A DNA stretch of 49,471 nt. It comes from Pseudoxanthomonas suwonensis J47 (GTDB taxonomy: Bacteria > Pseudomonadota > Gammaproteobacteria > Xanthomonadales > Xanthomonadaceae). The DNA lies in the NCBI RefSeq assembly GCF_000513955.1, contig NZ_KI911329.1, positions 1 to 49,471 of the forward strand, written 5' to 3'. The notes below the pieces were generated by a model. The model was not told where the DNA came from. It saw only the letters and a program-made list of their open reading frames with translations, and ran no database searches. A program made the position numbers and the translations under genes. Shown here piece by piece: positions 32,785-40,893 of the stretch. Each line of letters starts with the position of its first letter. Position 1 is the stretch's first letter.

Positions 32785-33591
32785 GTGTCGCTGCTGATCC
32801 TGCTGCTGTTCCCCGTGCTCGGCGTGGTCGCCGGCATCCTCGCCGGCCTGCTCGGGATCGGCGGCGGACTTGTCCTGGTCGCCGCGCTGGCGTGGCTGCT
32901 GCCGCTGGCCGGCGTGCCGCAGGAATCGGCGATGCACGCGGCGCTGGCCAGTTCGCTGGCGAGCATCGTGCTCACCGGTGCCTCCTCGGCGCGCGCACAT
33001 GCGCGGCGCGGCAGCGTGCTGTGGCCGACGGTGGCGTGGATGGTGCCGGGCCTGCTGCTGGGCAGCTGGCTGGGCAGCGGCCTGGCGGTGGCGCTGGACG
33101 ACACGGTGCTGCGCTGGATCGTCTCCGGCTACTGCCTGCTGGCGGCTTGGCAGATCGGCTTCGGCCGCACCCGCACGCCGGCCGATGGCAGCGAGGTGGC
33201 GCCGCCGCGTGGCTGGCCGATGACCCTTGCCGGTGGCGGCATCGGCGCGCTGTCGGCAGTGGTCGGCATCGGCGGCGGCAGCATGACCGTGCCGGTGCTG
33301 GTCTGGCATGGCGTGGTGCCCGTGCGCGCGGTGGGCACTTCCAGCGCCTGTGGCGTGGTGATCGGCCTGGCCAGCGCGCTCGGCTATGCGCTGCATGCGC
33401 CGGCGGGCGCGCTGCCGGAATACGCGATCGGTTACGTGTACCTGCCGGCGGCGTTGGGCGTGGCGGTGGCCTCGGTGCTGGCGGCGCCCTGGGGCACGCG
33501 GCTGGCGCACCGGCTCAGCGGCAACGCGCTGCGCAAGGTGTTCGCGCTGTTCCTGCTGCTGGTGGGCCTGAGCGTGCCTTGGTCCGGCTGA
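32785..33591 (+). CDS. TauE/SafE family membrane permease
   Basis: Membrane protein of 268 residues with about eight hydrophobic segments in two similar halves. Each half has the family motif: GILAGLLGIGGGLVLV near the start and SAVVGIGGGSMTVPVL in the middle. Homology begins at VSLLILLLFPVLGVVAG, directly at the GTG at 32785, which has GGAG six bases upstream. ATG 32746 or GTG 32731 would add a basic leader and are alternatives. TauE/SafE proteins are thought to export sulfite, sulfoacetate or related anions, and the substrate here is unknown because neighbours give no hint. Confidence 0.88.
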   Translation: MSLLILLLFPVLGVVAGILAGLLGIGGGLVLVAALAWLLPLAGVPQESAMHAALASSLASIVLTGASSARAHARRGSVLWPTVAWMVPGLLLGSWLGSGLAVALDDTVLRWIVSGYCLLAAWQIGFGRTRTPADGSEVAPPRGWPMTLAGGGIGALSAVVGIGGGSMTVPVLVWHGVVPVRAVGTSSACGVVIGLASALGYALHAPAGALPEYAIGYVYLPAALGVAVASVLAAPWGTRLAHRLSGNALRKVFALFLLLVGLSVPWSG

Positions 33592-33634
33592 GCGTGCCGG
33601 CCGCCGCGCGCTGCCACACCTCGCGCACCCAGGC

Positions 33635-34399
33635 TCAGTCGCCGCAGCTCTGCGCCACGATCCCGCGGCGCCGCTGGTATTCGGCGCGGCGCCATTCGAC
33701 GTTGTCGGGATGGGCGAAGCGCCAGCGCGCTTCGGCCTCGCGCGCGTGGCGCCGCCAGGCTTCGCAGGCGCCTTCGGCCGGCACCGGCGTGCACGGGTCG
33801 CGGATGACCTCGCAGGCGGTGCCGGCGCCGGTGGCGGGATTGCCGTCCAGGCCGACGGTGCGCAGGGGCACGCAGCGCGGCTCCGGCTCGGCCTGCTCGG
33901 ACAGGTAGCGGTCGCCCTCGCGGCTGGCGCACTGGAACAGCGGCGGCGGTGGCGGCAGCGCGGGTGCATCGGCGGGTGGCGCTTCGCGGACCAGGTCGGC
34001 GCTGTCGAGGATGCGCGGCTCCGGGCCCACGCTGGTGGTGACGAAGCCGCCGTCGCGGGAGCGCTGGAGGCCCGGCGGAATTTCCGGCCGCGCGGACGGC
34101 GCGGTGACGACGGGCGCGGCCCCTGCGGCCCCGGCGCGCGGCACGGCCTGCGGCGGTGGTGGTGGCGTCGCGCCAGCCACCTTCGCGGCGGCTCCCGGAC
34201 TGGTCGGGACCTCCGCCACCGGCTGCTCGCGCTGGGTCGTCCCGGGCGGGCAGGGCTGGCTCTGGATGGTGAGGTTGCCGGCCGCGTCGGTGCAGCGGTA
34301 CAGCGTCACCGCCTGGGCGCGCGCGTCGCCCGGCGCGGTGCCGGCCAGCGCGAACAGCCAGCCGCAGGACAGGAGCGTGGCGCGGATCGGCAGGGCCAT
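33635..34399 (-). CDS. DUF4124 domain protein, second of a tandem pair
   Basis: Secreted or periplasmic protein of 254 residues, function unknown. A signal peptide (LLSCGWLFALAGTAPGDARA) precedes a DUF4124-like segment, VTLYRCTDAAGNLTIQSQPC. A proline/alanine-rich linker follows, then a block FQCASREGDRYLS. The C-terminal domain has paired cysteines (ACEVIRDPCTPVPAEGACEA, ending QSCGD). The neighbour at 34399-35205 has the same order of blocks, so the pair arose by duplication. The ATG overlaps the upstream stop by one base (TGATG), which shows coupled translation. Confidence 0.78.
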   Translation of the reverse strand: MALPIRATLLSCGWLFALAGTAPGDARAQAVTLYRCTDAAGNLTIQSQPCPPGTTQREQPVAEVPTSPGAAAKVAGATPPPPPQAVPRAGAAGAAPVVTAPSARPEIPPGLQRSRDGGFVTTSVGPEPRILDSADLVREAPPADAPALPPPPPLFQCASREGDRYLSEQAEPEPRCVPLRTVGLDGNPATGAGTACEVIRDPCTPVPAEGACEAWRRHAREAEARWRFAHPDNVEWRRAEYQRRRGIVAQSCGD

Positions 34400-35205
34400 C
34401 AGGAGCGGCAGTCGCTGGCCATGCGCTCGTCGATCAGCGCCTGCTCGCGGTCGAGTTCGGCGCGGCCGCTGGGCATGGCGGCGTGGTAGACGCGCAGTAT
34501 CTCGTAGCGGCGGTCGGAGAGGCGCCGGCACACGTCCTCCTGCGGCAGGCGCACGCAGGCGTCGCGCACCCAGCTGCCGCCGGCCATGACCGGCACCGGT
34601 CCCGGATGCTGCGGAAGGCCGGGTGGATGCGGCGGGCGCGGCGGGTTGCCCGGCGGATGCGGTGGGCGTGGCGATGGCCCGCTCCCGCCCGGCGGGACGA
34701 CCGGTGGCCGCACCGGCGGCCGCGACGCCACGGGAAAACCCAGCGTCCACAGCGGCACCCAGCGCGGGTTTCCGTCGTCGTCGTCGCTGGTATAGGTGGT
34801 GCCGTCCGGCGCGGTGCATTCGAACATCGGCCGCGGCGGCTGCAGGTGCACGGTATGGACTTCGCGCACCGGCGATTCCGCTCCGGAGGTCGGCGCGGGC
34901 GCGGGAACGGCGGGACGCGGCGGCGGATCCTGCGGGCGCTGCATCTGCACCACCTCGGACTTCTCGCCGGCCAGGCACGGCGAATCGCGCAGCGCGACCA
35001 GGCGGCCGTTGCCGTCGAGGCAGCGGTAGACGGTGACCTTGCCGGCGGCCGGCCCGGCTGCGTCGGCCGCCAACGCGGGCAGGCAGGCGCAGAGCAGCGC
35101 GAGTGCGGCGGAAGCGCCGGTCGACGCCACCCGCAGGCAGGAGGTCGCGCGCATGGGGCCAGCGACCGGGGTTGCAGGTGGATCGCGCAGCGGGCACTTC
35201 GACAT
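34399..35205 (-). CDS. DUF4124 domain protein with proline-rich linker, first of a tandem pair
   Basis: Protein of 268 residues, function unknown. The ATG at 35205 follows AAGGAG by six bases and is used, although it places 17 residues before the signal-like stretch STGASAALALLCACLPALAA. The ATG at 35154 would start right at the signal. Blocks are VTVYRCLDGNGRLVALRDSP (DUF4124-like), then MFECTAPDGTTYTSDDDDGN. A linker rich in PPHPPG repeats and a C-terminal domain with cysteines (VRDACVRLPQEDVCRRL, ending MASDC) follow. The block order is that of its downstream neighbour. A cell-envelope location is likely. Confidence 0.78.
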   Translation of the reverse strand: MSKCPLRDPPATPVAGPMRATSCLRVASTGASAALALLCACLPALAADAAGPAAGKVTVYRCLDGNGRLVALRDSPCLAGEKSEVVQMQRPQDPPPRPAVPAPAPTSGAESPVREVHTVHLQPPRPMFECTAPDGTTYTSDDDDGNPRWVPLWTLGFPVASRPPVRPPVVPPGGSGPSPRPPHPPGNPPRPPHPPGLPQHPGPVPVMAGGSWVRDACVRLPQEDVCRRLSDRRYEILRVYHAAMPSGRAELDREQALIDERMASDCRS

Positions 35206-35252
35206 GGCCATCTCCTTGCAGGGCAGCCAGGACGGAAGATCGCCGGTGCCGC

Positions 35253-35816
35253 TCAGTCCCGCAACACGCTGCCGTCCAGCGCCACGCGGATCTGCGTGGG
35301 CCGGTCCAGGCCGCCGGTCTCGCCGGCGACGATGCCGTCGAGGGTATCGTGCAGCGCCGGGTCGAGCTGGGCGCGCGAACGCGCCGGCGGCTTGCCGGCG
35401 AGGTTGGCGCTGGTCGACACCAGCGGGCCGCCGAAGGCCTCGCTCAGCGCCACCACGGTCGCATGCGCGCTGATCCGCACGGCGATGCTGTCGCGGCCGC
35501 CGGTGACCCAGCGCGGCGCGCCTTCGGCGGCGGGCATCACCCAGGTGTGTGGGCCGGGCCAGGTGGCGAGCACCGCGGCCAGGCGTTCGGCCGGCAGGGC
35601 CGCCAGGTCCAGCCAGCGGCGCAGCGGATCGATGTGCGCGGCGACCAGGATCAGGCCCTTCTCGAGCGGGCGCTGCTTGAGACGCAGCAGGCGCAGCACC
35701 GCGGTCTCGTTGTCCGGATCGCAGCCGAGGCCCCACACCGCTTCGGTGGGGTAGGCGACCAGCCCGCCGCGCTGCAGCAGCGCGGCGGCGTCATCGATGT
35801 CGAGGGTGCGTGCCAT
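35253..35816 (-). CDS. tsaC: L-threonylcarbamoyladenylate synthase TsaC
   Basis: Makes threonylcarbamoyl-AMP from threonine, bicarbonate and ATP for the t6A modification completed by TsaD. The 187 residues are the short TsaC form without the Sua5 C-terminal domain. It has GLVAYPTEAVWGLGCDPDN, RLKQRPLEKGLILV (the K-R-x-x-K-G substrate site), SIAVRISAHATV and LVSTSANLAGKPP. Its partner tsaD lies about 31 kb away in this window. It follows topA by 61 bp on the same strand, as in the common topA-tsaC association. Confidence 0.94.
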   Translation of the reverse strand: MARTLDIDDAAALLQRGGLVAYPTEAVWGLGCDPDNETAVLRLLRLKQRPLEKGLILVAAHIDPLRRWLDLAALPAERLAAVLATWPGPHTWVMPAAEGAPRWVTGGRDSIAVRISAHATVVALSEAFGGPLVSTSANLAGKPPARSRAQLDPALHDTLDGIVAGETGGLDRPTQIRVALDGSVLRD

Positions 35817-35877
35817 GGGTGGCGATGTTAGCCACAGCGATCCGGCCGGCGGATGAAGGGCCGGGGTGACGCCGGTC

Positions 35878-38385
35878 TCAGAACGGCGGCGCGTCGTCGG
35901 CGGCGGAGCGGGCGGCCTTCTTCGCCGCGGTCTTGCCGGCGGTGGTCTTCGCCGCCTTCTTCGCCGCGGTCTTCTTCGTCGCCTTCTTTGCGGCCTTCTT
36001 TGCCGTGGCCTTCTTCACCGGCTTTTCCGTCGTTTCCTTCTCCGCCGCCTTCTTCGCGGTGGTTTTCTTCGCCGCCTTGGCGCCGAAGCCGCGGCGCGCC
36101 GGCTTGCCGGTCTCGGCCAGCAGCTGCTGCACCTCCTCCAGGGTCAGCGAGGACGGCTCGCGGTCCTTGGGGATCTTGCCGTTGAGCTTGCCGTCGCTGA
36201 TGTACGGGCCGAAGCGGCCGTTGAGCACCTGGATGTCGCTGCCGGGGAATTCCTTGATCACGCGGTTGCGCGCGATCTCTTCCTTCTCCTCGATCAGGAA
36301 CACCGCGCGCGCCAGGTCGATCTTGTACGGATCGTCCTCCTTCTTCAGCGAGGCGTAGGTGCTGCCGCGCTTGGCGAACGGGCCGAAGCGGCCGATGCCG
36401 ACGCTGACCTGCTGGCCGTTGCTCTCGCCGAGGATGCGCGGCATGTCGAACAGCTTCAGCGCCTCCTCCAGGGTGATGGAGTAGATGCTCTGGCCCGGCT
36501 GCAGCGATGCGAACTTCGGCTTCTCCTCGTCCTCGACGGTGCCGATCTGCACCATCGGGCCGAAGCGGCCGATGCGCGCGCTGACTTCCTTGCCGGTCTC
36601 CGGATCCACGCCCAGCGAGCGCGAGCTGCCGGCGTCGGTGCGGTCCAGCGATTCCTTCTTGTCCTCGACCAGTTCCTTGAACGGGCCCCAGAACTTCTCC
36701 ATCAGCGGGACCCATTCCTCCTCGCCGCGGGAGACGGCATCGAGCTCGTCCTCCATGCGCGCGGTGAAGTCGTAGTCCACGTAGCGGGTGAAGTGGCCGG
36801 CCAGGAACTTGCTGACCGCGCGGCCCACGTCGGTGGGCTTGAACGCGCGGCCTTCCATTTCCGCGTACTTGCGGAACAGCAGGGTCTGGATGATCGAGGC
36901 ATAGGTCGACGGGCGGCCGATGCCGTATTCCTCCAGCGCCTTGACCAGCGCCGCTTCGGTGTAGCGCGGCGGCGGCTGGGTGAAGTGCTGGTCGGCGTGG
37001 ATGCGGTCCAGCGGCACGCGTTCGCCGGGCTTGAGCGGCGGCAGCTTGCGGCCCTCGTCGTCGTCCTCGGCGGTCTTCGTGTCCTTGCCTTCCTCGTACA
37101 CGGCGAGGAAGCCCGGGAACACCACGGTGGTGCCGCTGGCGCGGAACGAGTGCTCGCTGCCGGCGGCCAGGTCGACCGAGACGGTGTTGAGCGTGGCCGG
37201 CACCATCTGGCTGGCCACCGCGCGCTTCCACACCAGTTCGTAGAGCTTGCGCTCGTCGTCGGTGAGGTAGCGGGCGACCGAAGCCGGGGTGCGCAGCGCC
37301 GAGGTCGGGCGGATCGCCTCGTGCGCTTCCTGGGCGTTCTTCGACTTGGTCTGGTAGACGTTGGGCTTGTCCGGCACCGAGGCGGTGCCGAAGTCGCGGG
37401 CGATCACGTCGCGGATCTCGGCCACCGCTTCCTGCGACAGGTTCACCGAGTCGGTACGCATGTAGGTGATCAGGCCGACCGTGCCCTCGTCGCCCAGGCT
37501 GACGCCTTCGTACAGTTTCTGCGCCACCTGCATGGTCTTGCGCGTGGTGAAGCCGAGCTTGCGCGAGGCTTCCTGCTGCAGGGTCGAGGTGGTGAACGGC
37601 GGCGCCGGGCGGCGCTTGCGTTCCTTGCTGGCCACGTCGGTGACGTGCAGCGCGCCGGCGGCGGCCTGCTGCAGGCGCAGCCGTGCGGCCTCGGCGGTCT
37701 CGCCGTCGGTGATGGTGAACTGCTCGAACTTCTGCCCGTCCAGCTTCACCAGCTTGGCGGTGAACGGCTGCGAGGCGTGCGCCAGCTCGGCGCCGATGCT
37801 CCAGTACTCGCGCGCCCTGAACGCCTCGATCTCCTCCTCGCGCTCGACGATCATGCGCAACGCCGGCGACTGCACGCGGCCGGCCGACAGGCCCGGCTGC
37901 ACCTTGCGCCACAGCACGGGCGAAAGGTTGAAGCCGACCAGGTAGTCCAGCGCGCGGCGCGCCTGCTGCGCGTCGACCAGCTCGCCGGCGATCTGCCGCG
38001 GCTGGGTCATCGCCTCGCGGATCGCGCGCGGGGTGATCTCGGTGAAGACGACGCGATGCAGCGGCTTGCCGTCGAGCAGGCCGCGCTCCTTGAGGATCTC
38101 GGCGATGTGCCAGCTGATCGCCTCGCCCTCGCGGTCCGGGTCGGTCGCCAGGTAGATGTCGTCGGCGGCCTTGGCCGCCCTGGCGATCGCCTCGACGTGC
38201 TTCTCGTTCTTCTCGATCAGGTCGTAGCGCATGGCGAAGCCGCGCTCGGGGTCGACCGCACCCTCCTTGGGCACCAGGTCGCGCACGTGCCCGTAGGAGG
38301 CCAGGACGGTGAAGTCCTTGCCGAGGTATTTGTTGATCGTCTTGGCCTTGGCGGGCGATTCGACGATGAGCAGGTGCTTGGGCAT
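35878..38385 (-). CDS. topA: DNA topoisomerase I with lysine-rich tail
   Basis: Relaxes negative supercoils by single-strand passage. The 835 residues begin MPKHLLIVESPAKAKTINKY. The Toprim acidic triad is in ATDPDREGEA (Asp82, Asp84, Glu86), and the nucleophile Tyr308 with Arg310 is in LITYMRTDSV. After the core, three Topo C-repeats each carry a GRFGP motif (IGRFGPMVQIG, IGRFGPFAKRG, NGRFGPYISDG). There is no cysteine anywhere, so the C-terminal zinc ribbons of E. coli TopA are absent. The last 75 residues hold more than 20 lysines in KKAAKK/KKTAAKK-like repeats, resembling histone H1 tails and probably binding DNA. ATG 38385. Confidence 0.96.
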   Translation of the reverse strand: MPKHLLIVESPAKAKTINKYLGKDFTVLASYGHVRDLVPKEGAVDPERGFAMRYDLIEKNEKHVEAIARAAKAADDIYLATDPDREGEAISWHIAEILKERGLLDGKPLHRVVFTEITPRAIREAMTQPRQIAGELVDAQQARRALDYLVGFNLSPVLWRKVQPGLSAGRVQSPALRMIVEREEEIEAFRAREYWSIGAELAHASQPFTAKLVKLDGQKFEQFTITDGETAEAARLRLQQAAAGALHVTDVASKERKRRPAPPFTTSTLQQEASRKLGFTTRKTMQVAQKLYEGVSLGDEGTVGLITYMRTDSVNLSQEAVAEIRDVIARDFGTASVPDKPNVYQTKSKNAQEAHEAIRPTSALRTPASVARYLTDDERKLYELVWKRAVASQMVPATLNTVSVDLAAGSEHSFRASGTTVVFPGFLAVYEEGKDTKTAEDDDEGRKLPPLKPGERVPLDRIHADQHFTQPPPRYTEAALVKALEEYGIGRPSTYASIIQTLLFRKYAEMEGRAFKPTDVGRAVSKFLAGHFTRYVDYDFTARMEDELDAVSRGEEEWVPLMEKFWGPFKELVEDKKESLDRTDAGSSRSLGVDPETGKEVSARIGRFGPMVQIGTVEDEEKPKFASLQPGQSIYSITLEEALKLFDMPRILGESNGQQVSVGIGRFGPFAKRGSTYASLKKEDDPYKIDLARAVFLIEEKEEIARNRVIKEFPGSDIQVLNGRFGPYISDGKLNGKIPKDREPSSLTLEEVQQLLAETGKPARRGFGAKAAKKTTAKKAAEKETTEKPVKKATAKKAAKKATKKTAAKKAAKTTAGKTAAKKAARSAADDAPPF

Positions 38386-38475
38386 GGGGTCCGTTTCTGT
38401 GCTGCTGCGGCGTCCTTCCGGGACGCGTGCGGGCGGTGAGGGCGGCGTGAAGAACGCGCCCGCCAGAGATGCCGA

Positions 38476-38519
38476 CGCCCGGGAGGGGGCCCCCGGGCGC
38501 GGTCACTGTCCTTTTTATA
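38476..38519 (-). promoter_or_regulatory. Candidate topA -10 element and leader stem-loop
   Basis: On the minus strand TATAAA (38519-38514) lies about 130 bases before the topA ATG, with no -35 at a normal distance (a TTGACA at 38549-38544 is 24 bp away). Directly downstream, 38476-38483 and 38492-38499 (CGCCCGGG) form a perfect 8-bp stem with an eight-base loop in the leader. Confidence 0.35.
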
Positions 38520-38564
38520 GGTGAATCACGCCGCGGCCGGCCGTGTCAAGCCGGCCGGCCGGGC

Positions 38565-38588
38565 GGGGGGCCGCCAGGACGGCCCCCC
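38565..38588 (-). terminator. GC-rich stem-loop after the GYF/RDD gene
   Basis: A perfect 9-bp stem (GGGGGGCCG with its complement) and six-base loop lie ten bases past the stop of the GYF/RDD gene and before the topA promoter region. There is no U-tract, so termination is plausible but unproven. Confidence 0.45.
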
Positions 38589-38598
38589 GGCGCGTGGC

Positions 38599-39555
38599 TC
38601 AGTGCCAGCGCATCGAGGACAGCATGCCGATGAAGGCGACCATGGCGATGATGCCCAGCACCATCAGCAGGCCGAAGATGACCAGGACCACCACGGTCAC
38701 CGTGTCCAGCCCGCGTTTCTGCATCTGCGGCTGGGCGGTGAAGGCGTAGCGGTCGACCACCAGGGTGTCGCAGAGCATGTCGTGCAGGGCCTGCTTGCGC
38801 TGTGTGAAGGCGACCATCAGGCCCGATACCAGCACGCCCACGCCGCAGGTGAAGATCGCGAACACCAGGTAGGCGACGTAGCGCAGCAGCGCGCGGCCGA
38901 AGCCGACCGGATCGCCGTTGCCGCGCACGACCTTCACCCCGACCGCCATCTTGCCCAGGCTGGCCTGGCTGCTGGAGGAGTGCATCCAGGCGAAGTACAG
39001 CGCGGGCACGCCGAAGCTGATCGCATAGTTCAGGGTCAGGAAGCCGACGCTCATGCCGGTTTCGGCGAAACCGCCACTGGCCAGGTTGGACATGCTCAGG
39101 CCGAACACCAGCATCAGCGGGATCAGCAGGGCGTAGCTGATGATGCCGGTGATGAAGCCGTCCAGGACGCTGGCGGCGAAGCGGCGCCAGAGGCCGGCAT
39201 GGACCACGTCGTCGGCATCCACGGTCGCCGCGGCCGCCGCGTAGGTGTAGCCGGCATGGCCGCCGCTGGCCGCGTGGGCGGGGACCTGCGGCACGGCCGG
39301 GATGGCGTCGGCCGGCGTCGTCTCGACGGCCGGCACCGGCTCCGGACCGGCGCGGAAGTCCAGGGTCGGCGGCGGGGCTTCGTCCAGGCCCAGTTCGGCG
39401 CGCACCGTGCCCAGCGGCTGCCAGGCGGCCATGCCGTCGCGCCAGACCAGGGTGGCCGCGTCGACCTCGCCGCCGTGGAACAGGCGGGCGATCTCGGTGG
39501 CGGGCAGCGGGCCGAGCTGGCGGCGCTGGCGATCGGCGTAATACCACTGGGTCAT
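38599..39555 (-). CDS. GYF_2 (DUF4339) and RDD domain membrane protein
   Basis: Protein of 318 residues. The N-terminal 55 residues are a GYF_2/DUF4339 domain (MTQWYYADRQRRQLGPLPAT, TLVWRDGMAAWQPLGTV), which is thought to bind peptides in the cytoplasm. A proline/alanine linker follows. From about 115, AGLWRRFAASVLDGFITGII starts an RDD domain with three or more membrane helices and LGKMAVGVKVVRGNG. A last helix ends the protein. The role of RDD proteins is uncertain, though transport has been suggested. ATG 39555 is preceded by GAGGAA. The next gene upstream carries a paralogous GYF_2 domain. Confidence 0.86.
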   Translation of the reverse strand: MTQWYYADRQRRQLGPLPATEIARLFHGGEVDAATLVWRDGMAAWQPLGTVRAELGLDEAPPPTLDFRAGPEPVPAVETTPADAIPAVPQVPAHAASGGHAGYTYAAAAATVDADDVVHAGLWRRFAASVLDGFITGIISYALLIPLMLVFGLSMSNLASGGFAETGMSVGFLTLNYAISFGVPALYFAWMHSSSSQASLGKMAVGVKVVRGNGDPVGFGRALLRYVAYLVFAIFTCGVGVLVSGLMVAFTQRKQALHDMLCDTLVVDRYAFTAQPQMQKRGLDTVTVVVLVIFGLLMVLGIIAMVAFIGMLSSMRWH

Positions 39556-39595
39556 GCGTCCATTCCTCGTCGTGTGGCGGCCAGGGGCCCCGGTG

Positions 39596-40255
39596 TCAGC
39601 CGCGGCAGTCGTGGGGCAGGTAGCGGTCCTCGACGGCGGAAGAGCACATCCAGGTATCCACCGCCGGGTTGTATTCCAGCCAGACCGGCTGGCCGTCGAG
39701 CTGGTCCTTGCCCGGTGCGGAAATCTCGGCGGACAGGCCGCACAGGGTGCTTTCCTCGAACTGGCCGAAGCGGATCGAGGCCAGGTGCGCGCCGGCGTAG
39801 CTTCCGGCGCTTTCGAAGCCTTCGTCGTCGTTGCCCGGGCAGCGCCCGTTGGCCTCCATGAAGGCGACCACCGCGCCCTTGTGCATGCCGGCTTCGAGGA
39901 TCGCCTGGGTGGCCTGCGAGCGCAGGACGTAATCGTTGTAGGCCGGCAGCGCGACCGCCGCGAGGATGCCCAGCACCCCCAGCAGGACCACGCCGGCGAC
40001 GCCGACCAGGGCGGCGATGGCGCAACCGGACAGCCCGCGCGGCGCCGGCTGCGGCGCGGCCGGCGTCGCCGGCATCGGCGGCGGCAGTCCAAGCGTCGTG
40101 GCGAAGTCGTGCAGCGGGCGCCACTGCGCCTCGCCCTCGCGCCATACCAGCGTCTGCGGCCCGACCGTCCCGCGCATGGCCAGCGCGCGCAGCCCGTCCG
40201 CCGTCACCGGGCCATGGCGGTGCCCGCCGGCGTCGGCGTAATACCAGTGATTCAT
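39596..40255 (-). CDS. GYF_2 domain fused to a type IV pilin-like domain
   Basis: Protein of 219 residues, function unknown. It begins with a GYF_2 domain (MNHWYYADAGGHRHGPVTAD, TLVWREGEAQWRPL). After a short proline linker, a helix at about 78-110 reads VLLGVLGILAAVALPAYNDY, the N-terminal helix of type IV pilins, continuing LRSQATQAILEAG and a C-terminal region with four cysteines. The prepilin peptidase site (GFTLIE) is missing and the pilin helix is internal, so it is probably a membrane-anchored pilin-like protein with a cytoplasmic GYF_2 domain rather than a fibre subunit. ATG 40255 follows GGGGGA. Confidence 0.82.
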   Translation of the reverse strand: MNHWYYADAGGHRHGPVTADGLRALAMRGTVGPQTLVWREGEAQWRPLHDFATTLGLPPPMPATPAAPQPAPRGLSGCAIAALVGVAGVVLLGVLGILAAVALPAYNDYVLRSQATQAILEAGMHKGAVVAFMEANGRCPGNDDEGFESAGSYAGAHLASIRFGQFEESTLCGLSAEISAPGKDQLDGQPVWLEYNPAVDTWMCSSAVEDRYLPHDCRG

Positions 40256-40302
40256 TCGATCCCCCAAGCAGGTGTGAAACTTAACCGAAGCCCCTGACGC
40301 AA

Positions 40303-40326
40303 GGAAGCCGGCTTGCGCCGGCTTCC
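40303..40326 (-). terminator. Stem-loop after smg
   Basis: GGAAGCCGGC pairs perfectly over 10 bp across a four-base loop, 26 bases past the smg stop and before the GYF_2/pilin gene. The downstream bases are TTGCGT, too few U for a strong terminator. It may separate smg from the inserted GYF_2 pair. Confidence 0.5.
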
Positions 40327-40352
40327 GTCGTTGCGGGCTGTTCGCGTGGTGC

Positions 40353-40826
40353 TCAGTGCACCGGTTCCGGCTCCTCGCCGAACATCTGCGTTTCCATCCA
40401 GGCGTAGGCCGCTTCGGCGCCAGGCTGGTTGAACAGGACCATCAGCACCACCCACTTCAGGTCGTCCAGGTCCAGCTCGTCCTGGTCCAGGGCCATGGCG
40501 CGGTCCAGCACCAGCTCGCGCTGGCCGGCGTCGAGCACGCCCTGCTGCTCGAGGAACAGGAGGAAGCCGCGGCAGTCGACGTCGAGGCGGTCGAGTTCGG
40601 GGCCGTGGTAGACCCGCACCGGGCCGTTCACGCGCGCCTCGCCGCCCGCCGGGCGCTGCTGCGCCAGGCCGTCGAGCCAGTCGAAGGCCTTGCTGATCTC
40701 GCTGGGGCTGAAACCGGCCTCGATCAGGCCCTGTTGCAAGGGATCGCGGTCGCGGAGGCTGTCCGCATCGTCGCCGATGTAGTGTTCGAAGAGGTAGAGC
40801 AGTACGTCCAGAATGCTTTCTTTCAT
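40353..40826 (-). CDS. smg: Smg family protein (DUF494)
   Basis: Protein of 157 residues, the normal Smg length. It begins [20 protein letters not shown], and later [20 protein letters not shown] and [20 protein letters not shown] are conserved family blocks. Function is unknown, and the name comes from its place after smf (dprA), which is also the case here, 67 bp away on the same strand. The frame is open upstream, but ATG 40826 starts the homology. Confidence 0.93.
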   Translation of the reverse strand: MKESILDVLLYLFEHYIGDDADSLRDRDPLQQGLIEAGFSPSEISKAFDWLDGLAQQRPAGGEARVNGPVRVYHGPELDRLDVDCRGFLLFLEQQGVLDAGQRELVLDRAMALDQDELDLDDLKWVVLMVLFNQPGAEAAYAWMETQMFGEEPEPVH

Positions 40827-40893
40827 TGCCCTCGGCCTGCGCCCCGCAAGGAGCGCCGTGGGGGTGGGGAACCGCCGCTGCCGACGTTCGTGT

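Noticed and set aside
35905-36090. Short tandem-like DNA repeats that could suggest a CRISPR or satellite
   Set aside because: They encode the lysine/alanine tail of TopA in frame. There are no spacers of regular length.
35866-38439. An 857-codon plus-strand frame opposite topA
   Set aside because: Antisense shadow. The low-complexity leucine/arginine start mirrors the lysine/alanine tail of TopA.
38544-38549. TTGACA on the minus strand as topA -35
   Set aside because: It is 24 bp from TATAAA, too far for sigma-70.
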